Of a stretch of DNA of 64,000 nucleotides, positions 1 to 8,526 are shown piece after piece. A program made the position numbers and the translations under genes. Position 1 is the first letter of the stretch. The number at the start of each line of letters is the position of its first letter. Under the pieces are notes generated by a model. That model was not told where the DNA came from and did not search any database. It saw only the letters and a program-made list of their open reading frames with translations. Source of the DNA: Gallionellaceae bacterium (GTDB lineage Bacteria; Pseudomonadota; Gammaproteobacteria; Burkholderiales; Thiobacillaceae); NCBI GenBank assembly GCA_028714875.1, contig JAQTLN010000018.1, positions 1 to 64,000 on the forward strand. The letters run 5' to 3'.

Positions 1-2
1 AG

Positions 3-95
3 GATCTGAAGGAACGCGTCCTCAAAGGGATCGCTGAGATCAATGCGGCACCTGTCGTATTTCGCTGGAACAAATTTGACCTCGGCCTGACTTGA
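3..95 (+). CDS. C-terminal end of an IS630-like transposase (partial, cut by window edge)
   Basis: An open frame enters from the left edge and ends at TGA 93-95. Its last 30 residues include INAAPVVFRWNKFD, which resembles the tail of IS630-family DDE transposases (a short helix, then N-x-x-PVxFRW near the C terminus). The catalytic part lies outside the window, so the assignment rests on this tail alone. The following 28 bases, up to the stop of the lipoprotein gene on the other strand, may hold the end of the element, but no terminal repeat can be paired. Confidence 0.45.
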   Translation, partial: DLKERVLKGIAEINAAPVVFRWNKFDLGLT

Positions 96-123
96 TATGT
101 ATTCGTTTTAATGGAACGGGCTA

Positions 124-573
124 CTAGTGCGTCACCCGCGCCTGGCCACCGGATTCCAGCAGGCGCACGCGGTCACCCTTGGCGAATTTCTCGCCGGTGT
201 CTTCCTGAACCACGGCGATGGTGCGGCCCGAATCGAGCCTGAGGGTGATTTCCTGACCAGCCTTGCGGGTGACGCCTTCTTCCGCCGCCGCCCCGCCGAT
301 GCCACCGATCACGGCGCCGATCACGGCGCCGACCGCGGAGCCTTTGCCGTGGCCCGCCTCACTGCCGGCGATGCCGCCTATCGCGGCGCCGGCGGCGGTG
401 CCGACGCCGGAGCCGGTACCTTCCAGTTTCACGGCGCGGACATTTTCCACCACGCCCATTTTCACTTCATAGACGCGGCGCGCTTCCGCGCGCTCGTAGT
501 CGTCGCTGCCCTTGCCGCCGGCACAGCCGGCCAGGGCGACGGGGATGAGCAACAGGCAAAAGGTCTTTTTCAT
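124..573 (-). CDS. Outer-membrane lipoprotein with glycine zipper (SlyB/Pcp-like)
   Basis: Predicted 149-residue lipoprotein. The N terminus has a short basic stretch, a hydrophobic segment and a lipobox LAGC, so lipidation at the Cys is expected. The middle is a glycine-zipper region with repeated AxxGxxxG spacing (GAAIGGIAGSEAG, GAVIGAVIGG), as in SlyB/Pcp-type envelope lipoproteins. The C terminus is polar with short beta segments. The ATG at 573 is chosen because AAGGAG lies 6 bases upstream; an earlier in-frame ATG at 591 lacks this and would bury the signal peptide. The role is probably structural in the envelope, with no enzymatic motif. Confidence 0.85.
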   Translation of the reverse strand: MKKTFCLLLIPVALAGCAGGKGSDDYERAEARRVYEVKMGVVENVRAVKLEGTGSGVGTAAGAAIGGIAGSEAGHGKGSAVGAVIGAVIGGIGGAAAEEGVTRKAGQEITLRLDSGRTIAVVQEDTGEKFAKGDRVRLLESGGQARVTH

Positions 574-587
574 GGCGTACTCCTTCA

Positions 588-1520
588 TCACAGTGCGTAA
601 CCGTATTCGGTTTTGAAGCGTTCGGCGATCTCGTCCCAGGTGAAATGGTGGTTCTGGCCGCCACGCTGGGCAATCTTGATCGCCCCGAGCAGCCCCGCCA
701 GACGCCCGCAGGTGGGCCAGTCCATGCCCTTGTGCATGGCGGTCATCAAGCCGGCGCGGTAGGCATCACCGCAACCGGTTGGATCGACCACCGCGCTCGC
801 CCTGGCCGCCGGAATGTCGTGTACCTGGCCATCGGCATAAATCCGCGAGCCTTCGCCGCCCAGGGTCACCACCAGCGCGCGCACCTGCTTCGCCAACTGC
901 GCCAGTGTCTGACCGGTGCGTTCCTGCAAGAGTTTCGCCTCGTAGTCGTTGCAGGTGAGGTATTCCGCCTGCCGGGTGAAATCCAGCAACTCCTCGCCAT
1001 TGAACATGGGCAAGCCCTGGCCGGGATCGAAGATGAAAGGAATACAGCCCTCGGAGAACTGGCGCGCGTGATCGATCATGCCCTGGCGGCCATCCGGCGA
1101 CACGATGCCGAGTTTGATCCCCTCCGTGCAGTCCACCTTGTTCTGGTGCGCGAAGTTCATCGCGCCGGGGTGGAAGGCGGTGATCTGGTTATCGTCCAGA
1201 TCGGTGGTGATGAAGGCCTGCGCGGTGAAAGTGTTGGCGACGCGGTGAATGTGGCCGGCATCAAGGCCCAACTGCTTCAGGCGCTCGGCATAGGGGGCGA
1301 AGTCGTCGCCCACGGTCGCCATGATCAGCGGCTCGCCGCCCAGCAGCTTCATGTTGTAAGCGATGTTGCCGGCACAACCGCCGAACTCGCGGCGCATGTC
1401 CGGCACCAGAAAAGCCACGTTCAGGATGTGTATCTGATCGGGCAGGATGTGGTTCTTGAACTGGTCGTGGAACACCATGATGGTGTCGTAGGCCATGGAG
1501 CCGCAGATTAGGGTGCGCAT
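588..1520 (-). CDS. PfkB-family carbohydrate/nucleoside kinase
   Basis: 310-residue ribokinase-fold kinase. Both PfkB signatures are visible: GGCAGNIAYN near residue 47, in the sugar-binding region, and DPTGCGDAYRAG near residue 250, which carries the catalytic Asp and the anion hole. Related betaproteobacterial proteins are annotated as adenosine kinase or sugar kinase; the substrate cannot be told from sequence. The start at 1520 has an AAAGGAA Shine-Dalgarno sequence. The gene lies 14 bases upstream of the lipoprotein start on the same strand, so the two may be cotranscribed. Confidence 0.88.
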   Translation of the reverse strand: MRTLICGSMAYDTIMVFHDQFKNHILPDQIHILNVAFLVPDMRREFGGCAGNIAYNMKLLGGEPLIMATVGDDFAPYAERLKQLGLDAGHIHRVANTFTAQAFITTDLDDNQITAFHPGAMNFAHQNKVDCTEGIKLGIVSPDGRQGMIDHARQFSEGCIPFIFDPGQGLPMFNGEELLDFTRQAEYLTCNDYEAKLLQERTGQTLAQLAKQVRALVVTLGGEGSRIYADGQVHDIPAARASAVVDPTGCGDAYRAGLMTAMHKGMDWPTCGRLAGLLGAIKIAQRGGQNHHFTWDEIAERFKTEYGYAL

Positions 1521-1568
1521 CGAGTTTCCTTTTTGCATTGGTGGTTATCCGGAGGATTTTCCTGTGTA

Positions 1569-1826
1569 TCAACGGTAGACGTCGCGGCGATGGCCGACCT
1601 TGACGATCTCGACCAGCACGGCGTCATCTTCGATGCCATAGATGATGCGGTAGTTGCCCTGACGGACCCGATAGCGTTCCTGGGCCGACAATTTTTCCGA
1701 ACCGGGCGGGCGCGGATCGTCGCACAAGGTTTCCATCCGGGCCAGGATGCGAGCCACGTCCTCTTTGGGCAAGCCGCGCAAATCCTTGGCGACGGAGGGC
1801 CGAAGCCGCAGTTCATAGCGTGCCAT
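1569..1826 (-). CDS. RelE/ParE-family toxin
   Basis: 85-residue toxin of the RelE/ParE superfamily: an N-terminal basic helix (RPSVAKDLRGLPKEDVARI), central YRVRQGNYRIIYGI strands, and a C-terminal strand ending in KVGHRRDVYR. The R-x-G-x-YR-I-Y core and terminal H-R-x-x-Y match RelE mRNA interferases. It overlaps the upstream antitoxin by 14 bases, the usual antitoxin-first order. By family it cleaves mRNA at the ribosome or inhibits gyrase; which one is not decidable here. Confidence 0.88.
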   Translation of the reverse strand: MARYELRLRPSVAKDLRGLPKEDVARILARMETLCDDPRPPGSEKLSAQERYRVRQGNYRIIYGIEDDAVLVEIVKVGHRRDVYR

Positions 1827-2046
1827 CGGCTTTCAGCAGGGCGAGGAATTGCTCGTAGCTGACCGGCTTCTCGTTCACGCGCTCATTGAACGCGGCCAAG
1901 TCTTCTTCATCCTCGCGCAACGCGGCGCGGATCGCGTCGTTGACGATTTCGGACATGCTGCGCCGGGTGCTGGCGGCTTTCAGGCGCAACGCCTGATGCA
2001 AGGGGTTTTCCAGATATACCGTGGCGCGGGTGGTTGCGGCTTCCAT
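1813..2046 (-). CDS. Ribbon-helix-helix antitoxin
   Basis: 77-residue partner of the RelE-like toxin. The N terminus (ATVYLENPLHQALRLKAAST) forms the strand and first helix of a ribbon-helix-helix DNA-binding fold, and RRSMSEIVNDAIR supplies the second helix. The acidic tail (EDEEDLAAFNERVNEKP, then YEQFL) is the likely toxin-neutralising segment. It is expected to repress its own promoter in the 120 bases upstream, where TTGTATCTCAGTCACTATAG (2066-2085, plus strand) lies beside the start. The order and overlap make the pairing secure. Confidence 0.88.
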   Translation of the reverse strand: MEAATTRATVYLENPLHQALRLKAASTRRSMSEIVNDAIRAALREDEEDLAAFNERVNEKPVSYEQFLALLKADGTL

Positions 2047-2165
2047 GAATTTGATCCTGATGGACTTGTATCTCAGTCACTATAGCGTCATGACTACTTG
2101 GCGACAACCTCGCACCTTTGACTCGGCTCGCAGGAAACTACGGGCAGTAGGCTAAACACGCACCT

Positions 2166-2393
2166 TCAGAATTGAATGCCTTCACAACCACCACCGCATT
2201 TTGGACACTTGCGTTGAAACACGTCGGCGCCGTTTGCTCCATACACTTGGCCACAGTTGAGACATTCCATGCGGTATGCAAATTGGTAGTGGTCCGTCCC
2301 CGCAACACCGCGATGTCCTGTACATCGTTGGTTATTGCGGTTGACGTAGCCGATTTGCGTGGTTTCCGTGCTTCCATCTCTGAATTCACTCAT
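2166..2393 (-). CDS. Small zinc-ribbon protein of unknown function
   Basis: 75 residues with two Cys pairs (MECLNCGQVYGANG and RKCPKCGGG), a classic zinc ribbon. The N-terminal half carries a GYVNRNNQ segment and a TDHYQ segment that recur in a widespread family of similar small proteins, as I remember it; no function is known to me. The start overlaps the stop of the MscS gene by 4 bases (ATGA), so it is translated as the second gene of that unit. A competing frame at 2138-2389 has no recognisable content. Confidence 0.7.
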   Translation of the reverse strand: MSEFRDGSTETTQIGYVNRNNQRCTGHRGVAGTDHYQFAYRMECLNCGQVYGANGADVFQRKCPKCGGGCEGIQF

Positions 2394-3481
2394 TTCGCTT
2401 GCTCCTCACTCGTCCGCTCGATATGCAGCGTTCGCGTCGGAAACGCGATTTCCGCGCCGTGGGCGGCGATCACTTCGGCGACCTTGAGCAGCACATCCTG
2501 CTTGATCTCCTGGTAGCGCACCCATTTGGTCATGGTCGTGAAGGTGTAGAGCATGAAATCGATGGAGGAGGCGGAGAAGGTCGTGAAATTCACGATCATC
2601 GTCGCGTCGTTGTCGATGTCCGGGTGGGCAATCAGCATGGCCTTCACGTCGGCGGTGATGGCGGCCATCTTGTCGATGTCCTGGTAGCGGATGCCGATGA
2701 CTTCCTTGATACGCCGGTGCGACATGCGCGAGGGGTTTTCCACCACGATGGTGGTGAACAGGGCGTTCGGCACATAGAGGGGGTTCTTGTTGAAAGCGCG
2801 GATGCGGGTCTGGCGCCAGCCGATGTATTCCACCGTGCCTTCGATCGCCTTGTCCGGCGAACGAATCCAGTCCCCCACGGAGAAGGGGCGATCCAGATAG
2901 ATCATCAGACCACCGAAAAAGTTGGCGAGCAGGTCCTTGGCGGCAAAGCCGACCGCGATGCCGCCGATGCCGCTGAAGGCGAGCACGCCGGAGACGCTGA
3001 AGCCGAGGGTTTGCAGTATCACCAGGGCGGAGACGATGAGCACGATGACCCGCCCCAGCTTGCTCATGGCATCCACAGTGGTCTGGTCCACCCCCTCTCC
3101 GCTCGCCCCACTCTGCGCCAGGACGCTGAGCGCGGCGTTGTTGATCATGCGAATGAGAAACCAGGCGAGGCAGGCGATCACGCCGACGCTACGGGCGGGC
3201 TGCGCGTAATCCAGCGCATGGGAGCCGATTTCCCGGTCGAGAATGCCCGCCACATGGGCGAGTCCGATCACCCATAACAGCACGGTGAGTGGCCGCTTCA
3301 CGGAACGGATCAGCGCGTCGTCCCATACCGTGCTGGTTTGGCTGGCGGCCAGTTCGATGCGCCGCAACACCTCGCGGGCCAGCAGGATCAGCAGCAGCAC
3401 CCCGGTCAGCACGAGCAATACTTCGGGCAACCAGGAGGCCGCGAGGAAATCGAAACCGGTAAAACGAGCCCAGTCTTGCAT
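2390..3481 (-). CDS. Small-conductance mechanosensitive channel (MscS family)
   Basis: 363-residue inner-membrane channel that releases solutes on hypo-osmotic shock. The protein has hydrophobic segments near residues 12-35, 60-80 and 95-115, and a pore-lining TM3 with the family's Gly/Ala pattern (SGIGGIAVGFAAKDLLAN). The cytoplasmic beta domain follows (RPFSVGDWI, then GIRYQDID). The ATG at 3481 is chosen because the first membrane helix follows it directly; 41 upstream residues in the same frame are Arg/Ala-rich and look untranslated. The ribosome site is weak (AAAGG). Confidence 0.9.
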   Translation of the reverse strand: MQDWARFTGFDFLAASWLPEVLLVLTGVLLLILLAREVLRRIELAASQTSTVWDDALIRSVKRPLTVLLWVIGLAHVAGILDREIGSHALDYAQPARSVGVIACLAWFLIRMINNAALSVLAQSGASGEGVDQTTVDAMSKLGRVIVLIVSALVILQTLGFSVSGVLAFSGIGGIAVGFAAKDLLANFFGGLMIYLDRPFSVGDWIRSPDKAIEGTVEYIGWRQTRIRAFNKNPLYVPNALFTTIVVENPSRMSHRRIKEVIGIRYQDIDKMAAITADVKAMLIAHPDIDNDATMIVNFTTFSASSIDFMLYTFTTMTKWVRYQEIKQDVLLKVAEVIAAHGAEIAFPTRTLHIERTSEEQAK

Positions 3482-3730
3482 GCGGTTTGTGGCCTTTCTA
3501 GTGCTTGGGAGAGGGCGAAGTGTAAAACCTAAAACGCTGGCGTCGCCCCCTCTACCCGAACGCCGGCAATGCTTCGCAGCGGCGGCGGCGCATCGATACG
3601 GCATTTCGGCCAGGCCGGGAACTTCTCCAGGGTTTCGCTTAGGCGGGTGCTGGGGGCGAGACTGTTGCGGCGGGCGCCGCCGAAAAGGCTCTGAATTGCC
3701 GCCACGCGCGGCCGTGGGGTGACTATGTCG

Positions 3731-5122
3731 CTAGCCCAGCCGCTTGCGCGCCCGCTCCACCGCCGCGCGCACCGCCACCGGGGCGGTACCGCCGAGATGG
3801 GTGCGCTGTGCCAGTGAGCCTTCCAGGGTGAGCACCTGGTACACATCGTCCGAAACCAGCGGTGAGAACGCCTGCAATTCGGCCAGCGGCAGGTCGGCCA
3901 GGTCGCAGCCTTTCTGTTCCGCCGTCCGCACCGCGCGCGCCACGACTTCGTGGGCTTCGCGGAAGGGCAGGCCCTTCTTGACCAGGTAATCGGCCAGGTC
4001 GGTTGCGGTGGCGAAACCCTCGATGGCGGCCTGGCGCATGCGATCGGCGCGAACCTGGATGCCGGGCACCATTTCCGCGTAGATCGCCAGCGAGTCGATC
4101 AGGGTGTCGGCGGCGTCGAACAGGGGTTCCTTGTCTTCCTGGTTGTCCTTGTTGTAGGCCAGCGGTTGCCCCTTCATCAGGGTCAGCAGGGCGATCAGAT
4201 GGCCGTTCATGCGCCCGGTCTTGCCGCGCATCAGTTCCGGCACGTCCGGGTTTTTCTTCTGCGGCATGATCGAGGAGCCGGTGCAGAAACGGTCGGGCAG
4301 ATCGATGAAGCCGAAGCGCGGCGTCATCCAGATCACCATTTCCTCGGACATGCGCGACAGGTGGGTCATGATCAGGGCGCCGGCGGCGAGGAATTCGATG
4401 GCGAAGTCGCGATCCGACACCGCGTCCAGCGAGTTCTCGCAGATGCCCTCGAAACCGAGTTCGCGCGCCACGAACTCGCGGTCGATCGGATAGCTGGTGC
4501 CGGCCAGGGCGGCCGCCCCCAGGGGCAGGCGGTTGACGCGGCGGCGGCAGTCGACCAGCCGTTCATGGTCGCGCCCCAGCATCTCGAACCAGGCCATCAT
4601 GTGGTGGCCGAAAGTGACCGGCTGCGCCGCCTGGAGATGGGTGAAGCCGGGCATCACCGTGTCGCTGTGGCGTTCCGCCAGGTCCAGCAGCGCTACCTGG
4701 GCGGCGCGCAGCAGGGCGAGGATGCGGTCGATGGCGTCGCGCAGCCACAGGCGCACGTCGGTGGCGACCTGGTCGTTGCGCGAGCGGCCGGTATGTAGGC
4801 GCTTGCCGGCGTCGCCGACCTTGCGGGTCAAGGCCCGCTCGATGTTGAAATGGATGTCCTCGTCGTCCAGATTCCAGACGAAGTTGCCCGCCTCGAAATC
4901 GGCCAGGATTTCACCGAGGCCGCGGCGGATGTCGGCGAGGTCCTCGACTGAGAGCACACCAACCTTCTGCAACATGGCCGCGTGTGCCAGCGAGCCCTGG
5001 ATGTCGAACGGCGCCAATCGCCAGTCGAAGGGAATGGAAGCCGTGTAACGCTTGACGCGCTCGGAGACCGGTTCGGAAAAACGGCCGGACCAGGCCTGGG
5101 CGGGAGTGGAGGGAGTGCTCAT
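3731..5122 (-). CDS. argH: Argininosuccinate lyase
   Basis: 463-residue enzyme that splits argininosuccinate into arginine and fumarate, the last step of arginine synthesis. The fumarase/lyase signature [12 protein letters not shown] is present near residue 283, with the catalytic Ser on this loop, and [12 protein letters not shown] near residue 112 matches the substrate-binding region. Length is normal for the family. It is divergent from the sensor kinase gene with only 41 bases between starts, so promoters must overlap. The 249 bases between its stop and the MscS start hold no gene I can support. Confidence 0.97.
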   Translation of the reverse strand: MSTPSTPAQAWSGRFSEPVSERVKRYTASIPFDWRLAPFDIQGSLAHAAMLQKVGVLSVEDLADIRRGLGEILADFEAGNFVWNLDDEDIHFNIERALTRKVGDAGKRLHTGRSRNDQVATDVRLWLRDAIDRILALLRAAQVALLDLAERHSDTVMPGFTHLQAAQPVTFGHHMMAWFEMLGRDHERLVDCRRRVNRLPLGAAALAGTSYPIDREFVARELGFEGICENSLDAVSDRDFAIEFLAAGALIMTHLSRMSEEMVIWMTPRFGFIDLPDRFCTGSSIMPQKKNPDVPELMRGKTGRMNGHLIALLTLMKGQPLAYNKDNQEDKEPLFDAADTLIDSLAIYAEMVPGIQVRADRMRQAAIEGFATATDLADYLVKKGLPFREAHEVVARAVRTAEQKGCDLADLPLAELQAFSPLVSDDVYQVLTLEGSLAQRTHLGGTAPVAVRAAVERARKRLG

Positions 5123-5163
5123 GGAGTGGTAGCTTTCGCGGCGTAGCTCAGGAGACGCGCATT

Positions 5164-6183
5164 ATGACAAAGACGACCGAAGACTCCCGTTTCTCCCTGC
5201 CCGATTTCCGCAATCTGGGCATCCTGCTGCGCCTCATCCTGGCCGCGCAGGTGCTGGGTCTGGTCGCCGCCTTGCTGGCGGCAGCGAGTCCGGCGGAGTC
5301 CCTGGGCATGTTTCTGGGTGATGCCGCCTACCTGCAACCGCCCCTGCTGCTCACCCTGTTGCTGCTCTTTTTGATCGGTCCCTGGCTGGCGCGCAGCCCG
5401 CCGCGACAGGGCGTGGTGGTGGCCGTGCTGGCGGCCGGCACCAGCGCCGTGCTGTGGCGCCTGATCATGGAGATCAGTTATCCCGACGCGGCCGCCGGCA
5501 GCTTGGTACGCACCGCCCTGCTCGCGGCGCTTATGGCCGTGGCCCTGCTGGCCTGGCATGACTGGCGCGCGCGACGGCTTTCCCCGGCCCTGCCGGAAGC
5601 GCGTCTGCAAGCCCTGCAAGCGCGCATACGCCCGCACTTCCTGTTCAACAGCCTCAACAGCGTGCTTTCGCTGATCCGCTCCGAACCGGCGCGCGCGGAA
5701 ACCGCGCTGGAAAACCTGGCCGACCTCTACCGCGTGCTGATGGCCGACAACCACGAACTCTCGCCCTTGAGTCGCGAAATGGAACTGGCGCGTTCGTATC
5801 TCGATCTGGAAACCATGCGTCTGAATGATCGTCTGCATGTCGACTGGCGCACCGACAACGCGCCGCCCGGCGCCCTGTTGCCCTCTCTCCTGTTGCAACC
5901 GCTGCTGGAAAACGCCGTTTATCACGGCATCGAGCCGAATCCCCGGGGCGGCCGCATCGGCATCGACATCTTCGCGCGCGACCACCAGTTGCACGTCGTG
6001 GTGCGCAATCCTCTCGGCGGCGCCGTCCGCCCCGGCAACAGCATGGCGCTGTCCAACATCCGCGAGCGTCTGAGGCTGCATTTCGATGCCGAAGCGCGCC
6101 TCTCGACCCACGAAGCCGGCGGCGAATTCCATGTGCAGGTGGTGATGCCGTTGAAGACCGTGCCCGCGCGTCATGGGCACTGA
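5164..6183 (+). CDS. LytS/AlgZ-type membrane sensor histidine kinase
   Basis: 339 residues. About four hydrophobic segments lie in residues 18-145, followed by a His_kinase domain with RPHFLFNSLNSVLSLIR near residue 158, whose His is the phosphorylation site. The ATPase N-box is LLQPLLENAVYHGIEP. This layout (several membrane helices, HisKA_5-type box, small ATPase) is that of AlgZ/LytS-class kinases. It is paired with the LytTR regulator 210 bases downstream. In Pseudomonas the homologous pair lies beside argH and controls surface polysaccharide and pili; the argH neighbourhood is conserved here, but the target genes are unknown. Confidence 0.85.
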   Translation: MTKTTEDSRFSLPDFRNLGILLRLILAAQVLGLVAALLAAASPAESLGMFLGDAAYLQPPLLLTLLLLFLIGPWLARSPPRQGVVVAVLAAGTSAVLWRLIMEISYPDAAAGSLVRTALLAALMAVALLAWHDWRARRLSPALPEARLQALQARIRPHFLFNSLNSVLSLIRSEPARAETALENLADLYRVLMADNHELSPLSREMELARSYLDLETMRLNDRLHVDWRTDNAPPGALLPSLLLQPLLENAVYHGIEPNPRGGRIGIDIFARDHQLHVVVRNPLGGAVRPGNSMALSNIRERLRLHFDAEARLSTHEAGGEFHVQVVMPLKTVPARHGH

Positions 6184-6198
6184 AGCTGGACGCGGCGC

Positions 6199-6390
6199 TT
6201 TTCTCCCCCCTTTTTCAAAGGGGGGCCGGGGGGGATTTGCCGTTGATTTGCGGCCGATCAACCCGTGTAAATCCCCCCTAACAAGTCGATCGCCGGGCCG
6301 TCCCAAGATCGACTTGGCCGCCACGGGGGGCGGCTCGGGTTTTCGAGCCGGGGGCTCGCTATTCCCCCTTGGGCAAAGGGCGGGATCGTA
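6199..6390. repeat. Palindromic intergenic repeat (CCCCCCTTTTTCAAAGGGGGG type)
   Basis: Fills the gap between the sensor and regulator genes. CTCCCCCCTTTTTCAAAGGGGGG is a strong hairpin at 6203-6225, AAATCCCCCCTA recurs at 6269-6280, and a second hairpin-like part, TTCCCCCTTGGGCAAAGGGCGG, sits at 6361-6383. This kind of G-run/C-run element is common between genes in proteobacteria. It could weaken readthrough from the kinase to the regulator gene. Confidence 0.7.
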
Positions 6391-6393
6391 ACC

Positions 6394-7143
6394 ATGACCC
6401 TTCGCATCATCCTCGCCGACGACGAAGCGCTAGCGCGCAGCCGCTTGCGCAGCCTGCTCGACGACCTGAACACGGAGTTGCCGGTGGCGGTGGTAGCCGA
6501 AGCCGCGAACGGCGGCGAGGTGCTGGCGCGCGTTCTCGACACGCCCGCCGATGTCATCCTCATGGACATCCAGATGCCCGGCATGGGCGGCCTCGAAGCC
6601 GCGCGCCACCTGGCGGCCATGAGCGGCGCGACGGGAAAGCCGCCGGCCATCATTTTCGTCACCGCGCACGACGAACATGCCATCGCCGCTTTCGAGTTGC
6701 GCGCCGTCGATTACCTGCTGAAGCCGGTGCGCCAGGCACGCCTGAAAGAGGCCCTGAGCCGCATCCGGCCGCTGCCGCCGGATACCGCCGCCAGCCTCGC
6801 GCCGCGCCGCGCCAGCTTCACCGTGCTGGAACGCAATCGCATCCTGCAAGTGGCGGTGGCCGAAGTCCTCTACCTGCGCGCCGAGCAACGCTATGTCACC
6901 GCTTGCACGCGCGAGCGCGAGTACCTGCTGGATGAATCGCTGGTGAAACTGGAAGAGGAATTTGCCGACGAGTTCCTGCGCCTGCATCGCAATTGTCTGG
7001 TCGCCCGCCGCCATCTGGCCGGCTTCGAGCGCATGGAAGGCGGCGGCGAGCCGGCCTGGCAGGCGTTGCTTCGGGACTGGCCGGAAAAATTGCCGGTGTC
7101 GCGGCGGCAACTGCATGTGGTGCGCGAGTTCAAGGCGAAGTAA
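6394..7143 (+). CDS. LytTR-family response regulator (AlgR-like)
   Basis: 249 residues. The receiver domain has the acidic pair D9-D10, phosphoacceptor D58 in ILMDIQMPG, the Thr in FVTAHDE and the Lys in DYLLKPV. The C terminus, from about residue 145, is a LytTR DNA-binding domain (VLYLRAEQRYVTACTRERE, then FLRLHRNCLVARRHLAGFER). It is the partner of the kinase just upstream and probably binds direct repeats at target promoters. No ribosome site stronger than GGGCGGGATCG is visible before the start. Confidence 0.9.
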   Translation: MTLRIILADDEALARSRLRSLLDDLNTELPVAVVAEAANGGEVLARVLDTPADVILMDIQMPGMGGLEAARHLAAMSGATGKPPAIIFVTAHDEHAIAAFELRAVDYLLKPVRQARLKEALSRIRPLPPDTAASLAPRRASFTVLERNRILQVAVAEVLYLRAEQRYVTACTREREYLLDESLVKLEEEFADEFLRLHRNCLVARRHLAGFERMEGGGEPAWQALLRDWPEKLPVSRRQLHVVREFKAK

Positions 7144-7160
7144 GCGGCGCGGCGCCGTAC

Positions 7161-7313
7161 TGTAGCCGGCATCCTTGCCGGCGTTTTTTCAACCCAAGCC
7201 GGATAAGCCGGAACCAAATAAGCCGGAACCAAACAAGTAGCCCGGATGCAGCGTAGCGGAACCCGCGCTACGGCACTGTTTGAAAGGACGCCGGCAAGGA
7301 TGCCGGCGCTACA
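7161..7313. repeat. REP/BIME-like element with long inverted arms
   Basis: TGTAGCCGGCATCCTTGCCGGCG at 7161-7183 is matched in inverted form by CGCCGGCAAGGATGCCGGCGCTACA at 7289-7313. The interior contains AAGCCGGATAAGCCGGAACC repeats and a second small palindrome, GTAGCCCGGATGCAGCGTAGCGG with a downstream GCGCTAC. It lies between convergent genes (the response regulator and namZ) and could form a long transcript-end hairpin. Relatives occur near 56.3 kb and 61.3 kb. Confidence 0.75.
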
Positions 7314-7320
7314 ACGCTCC

Positions 7321-8526
7321 TCAACGGTAGCGCAGCAGCGCCGCCGTTTCCTCCAGCCAGGCGGCTTCATCGACCCTCGCCAGGGCATCCAGGTCGTCCG
7401 GCGTGGCGGCGGGGTCATCCACCCAGCGGCGCAGCGCTTCGCCGCCGTTGATCAGGTCGATGGCGAGGCGGTCGTGTTCGTATTCGTAGGCGAAGTCGCG
7501 CCACAGCGGGTAGTCGGGCTGGAGTCGGCGCAGCGCCTTGAAGGCGAGGGCTTGCAGGCGCCAGGGGCGGAAGGCGGCGTGGTCGTAGGCGGCGTCTTCG
7601 ACGTGGATCTGCACCCCGGCGCACAGCTTGCCGGCGTGTTTGTGGAAGGTCGGTTCGAACCAGCATTCGCGCAGGCGGCAGCCTTGCAGCCAGTTTGGCG
7701 CCAGGTCGCGCATGGTGGCGAGCAGGGCGCGCGCGTCGAGGTCGGGGGCGCCGAACAGTTCCAGCGGCCGCGTGGTGCCGCGCCCTTCCGACAGGGTGGT
7801 GCCTTCCAGCATCACGGTGCCGGCGTAGGCGCGCGCCATCCACAGGTTGGCGGCATTGGGACTGGGGTTGACCCAGGTTCGTTCGCCCAGCGGCCAGCCA
7901 TGGCCAGGCGCCGCGTCGGGCCGCCAACCTTCCATTTCGATCACCTGGTAGTCGACATCCAGTTTCAACATGCGGATGAACCAGTGCCCCATTTCGCCCA
8001 GGGTGAGACCGTGGCGCATGGGCATGGGGCCGGCGCCGACGAAACTCTCCCAGCCGGGGCGCAGGCTCAGGCCCTCGACCGGGCGGCCGGCGGGGTTGGG
8101 CCGGTCCAGCACCCAGACGCTCTTGCCATGCTCTGCCGCCGCTTCCAGCACATAACGCAGGGTGGTGATGAAGGTGTAGATGCGGCAGCCGAGGTCTTGC
8201 AGATCGACCAGCAGCACGTCGAAGGTATCGAGCATGGCCGGGGTGGGGCGGCGCACTTCGCCATAGAGGCTGAATACCGGGATGCCGTGGACGGGGTCGA
8301 GGAAGTCGGGCGACTCCACCATGTTGTCCTGCTTGTCGCCGCGCAGACCGTGCTGCGGGCCGAAGGCGGCGGTGAGCTTGAGGTCGGGCAGGGCGGCGAG
8401 GGCGTCGAGGGCATGGGTAAGGTCTTCAGTCACCGAGGCGGGGTGTGCCAGCAACGCGACACGGCGGCCGCGCAGGGATTGCCGCGGGGCGGGGTCGGCG
8501 AGGAAACGGTCGAGGCCGAATTTCAT
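7321..8526 (-). CDS. Exo-beta-N-acetylmuramidase NamZ-like protein (DUF1343)
   Basis: 401 residues of the DUF1343 family. Characterised members (NamZ) remove N-acetylmuramic acid from the non-reducing ends of peptidoglycan fragments. Recognisable blocks are ALLAHPASV near residue 26, AAFGPQHGLRGDKQDNM, VLLVDLQDLGCRIYTF and LDRPNPAGRPVEG. No signal peptide is visible, so a cytoplasmic or unusual export route is possible. The start overlaps the stop of the DOMON gene by 4 bases (ATGA), indicating translational coupling. A longer start at 8553 adds nine residues that do not fit the family. Confidence 0.85.
   Translation of the reverse strand: MKFGLDRFLADPAPRQSLRGRRVALLAHPASVTEDLTHALDALAALPDLKLTAAFGPQHGLRGDKQDNMVESPDFLDPVHGIPVFSLYGEVRRPTPAMLDTFDVLLVDLQDLGCRIYTFITTLRYVLEAAAEHGKSVWVLDRPNPAGRPVEGLSLRPGWESFVGAGPMPMRHGLTLGEMGHWFIRMLKLDVDYQVIEMEGWRPDAAPGHGWPLGERTWVNPSPNAANLWMARAYAGTVMLEGTTLSEGRGTTRPLELFGAPDLDARALLATMRDLAPNWLQGCRLRECWFEPTFHKHAGKLCAGVQIHVEDAAYDHAAFRPWRLQALAFKALRRLQPDYPLWRDFAYEYEHDRLAIDLINGGEALRRWVDDPAATPDDLDALARVDEAAWLEETAALLRYR

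Noticed and set aside
1569..2046. A novel toxin system
   Set aside because: RelE/RHH is a well-known type II pair with normal order and overlap.
2138..2389. 83-codon frame beside the zinc-ribbon gene
   Set aside because: The competing frame at 2166-2393 has the CxxC pairs; this one has none of the pattern.
3482..3730. Short frame reading GGARRNSLAPSTRL... near the argH stop
   Set aside because: No ribosome site, no homology pattern, and runs into argH in another frame.
5119..6324. 401-codon frame opposite the sensor kinase gene
   Set aside because: Kinase motifs lie on the other strand; this frame has a shadow composition and runs over the repeat.
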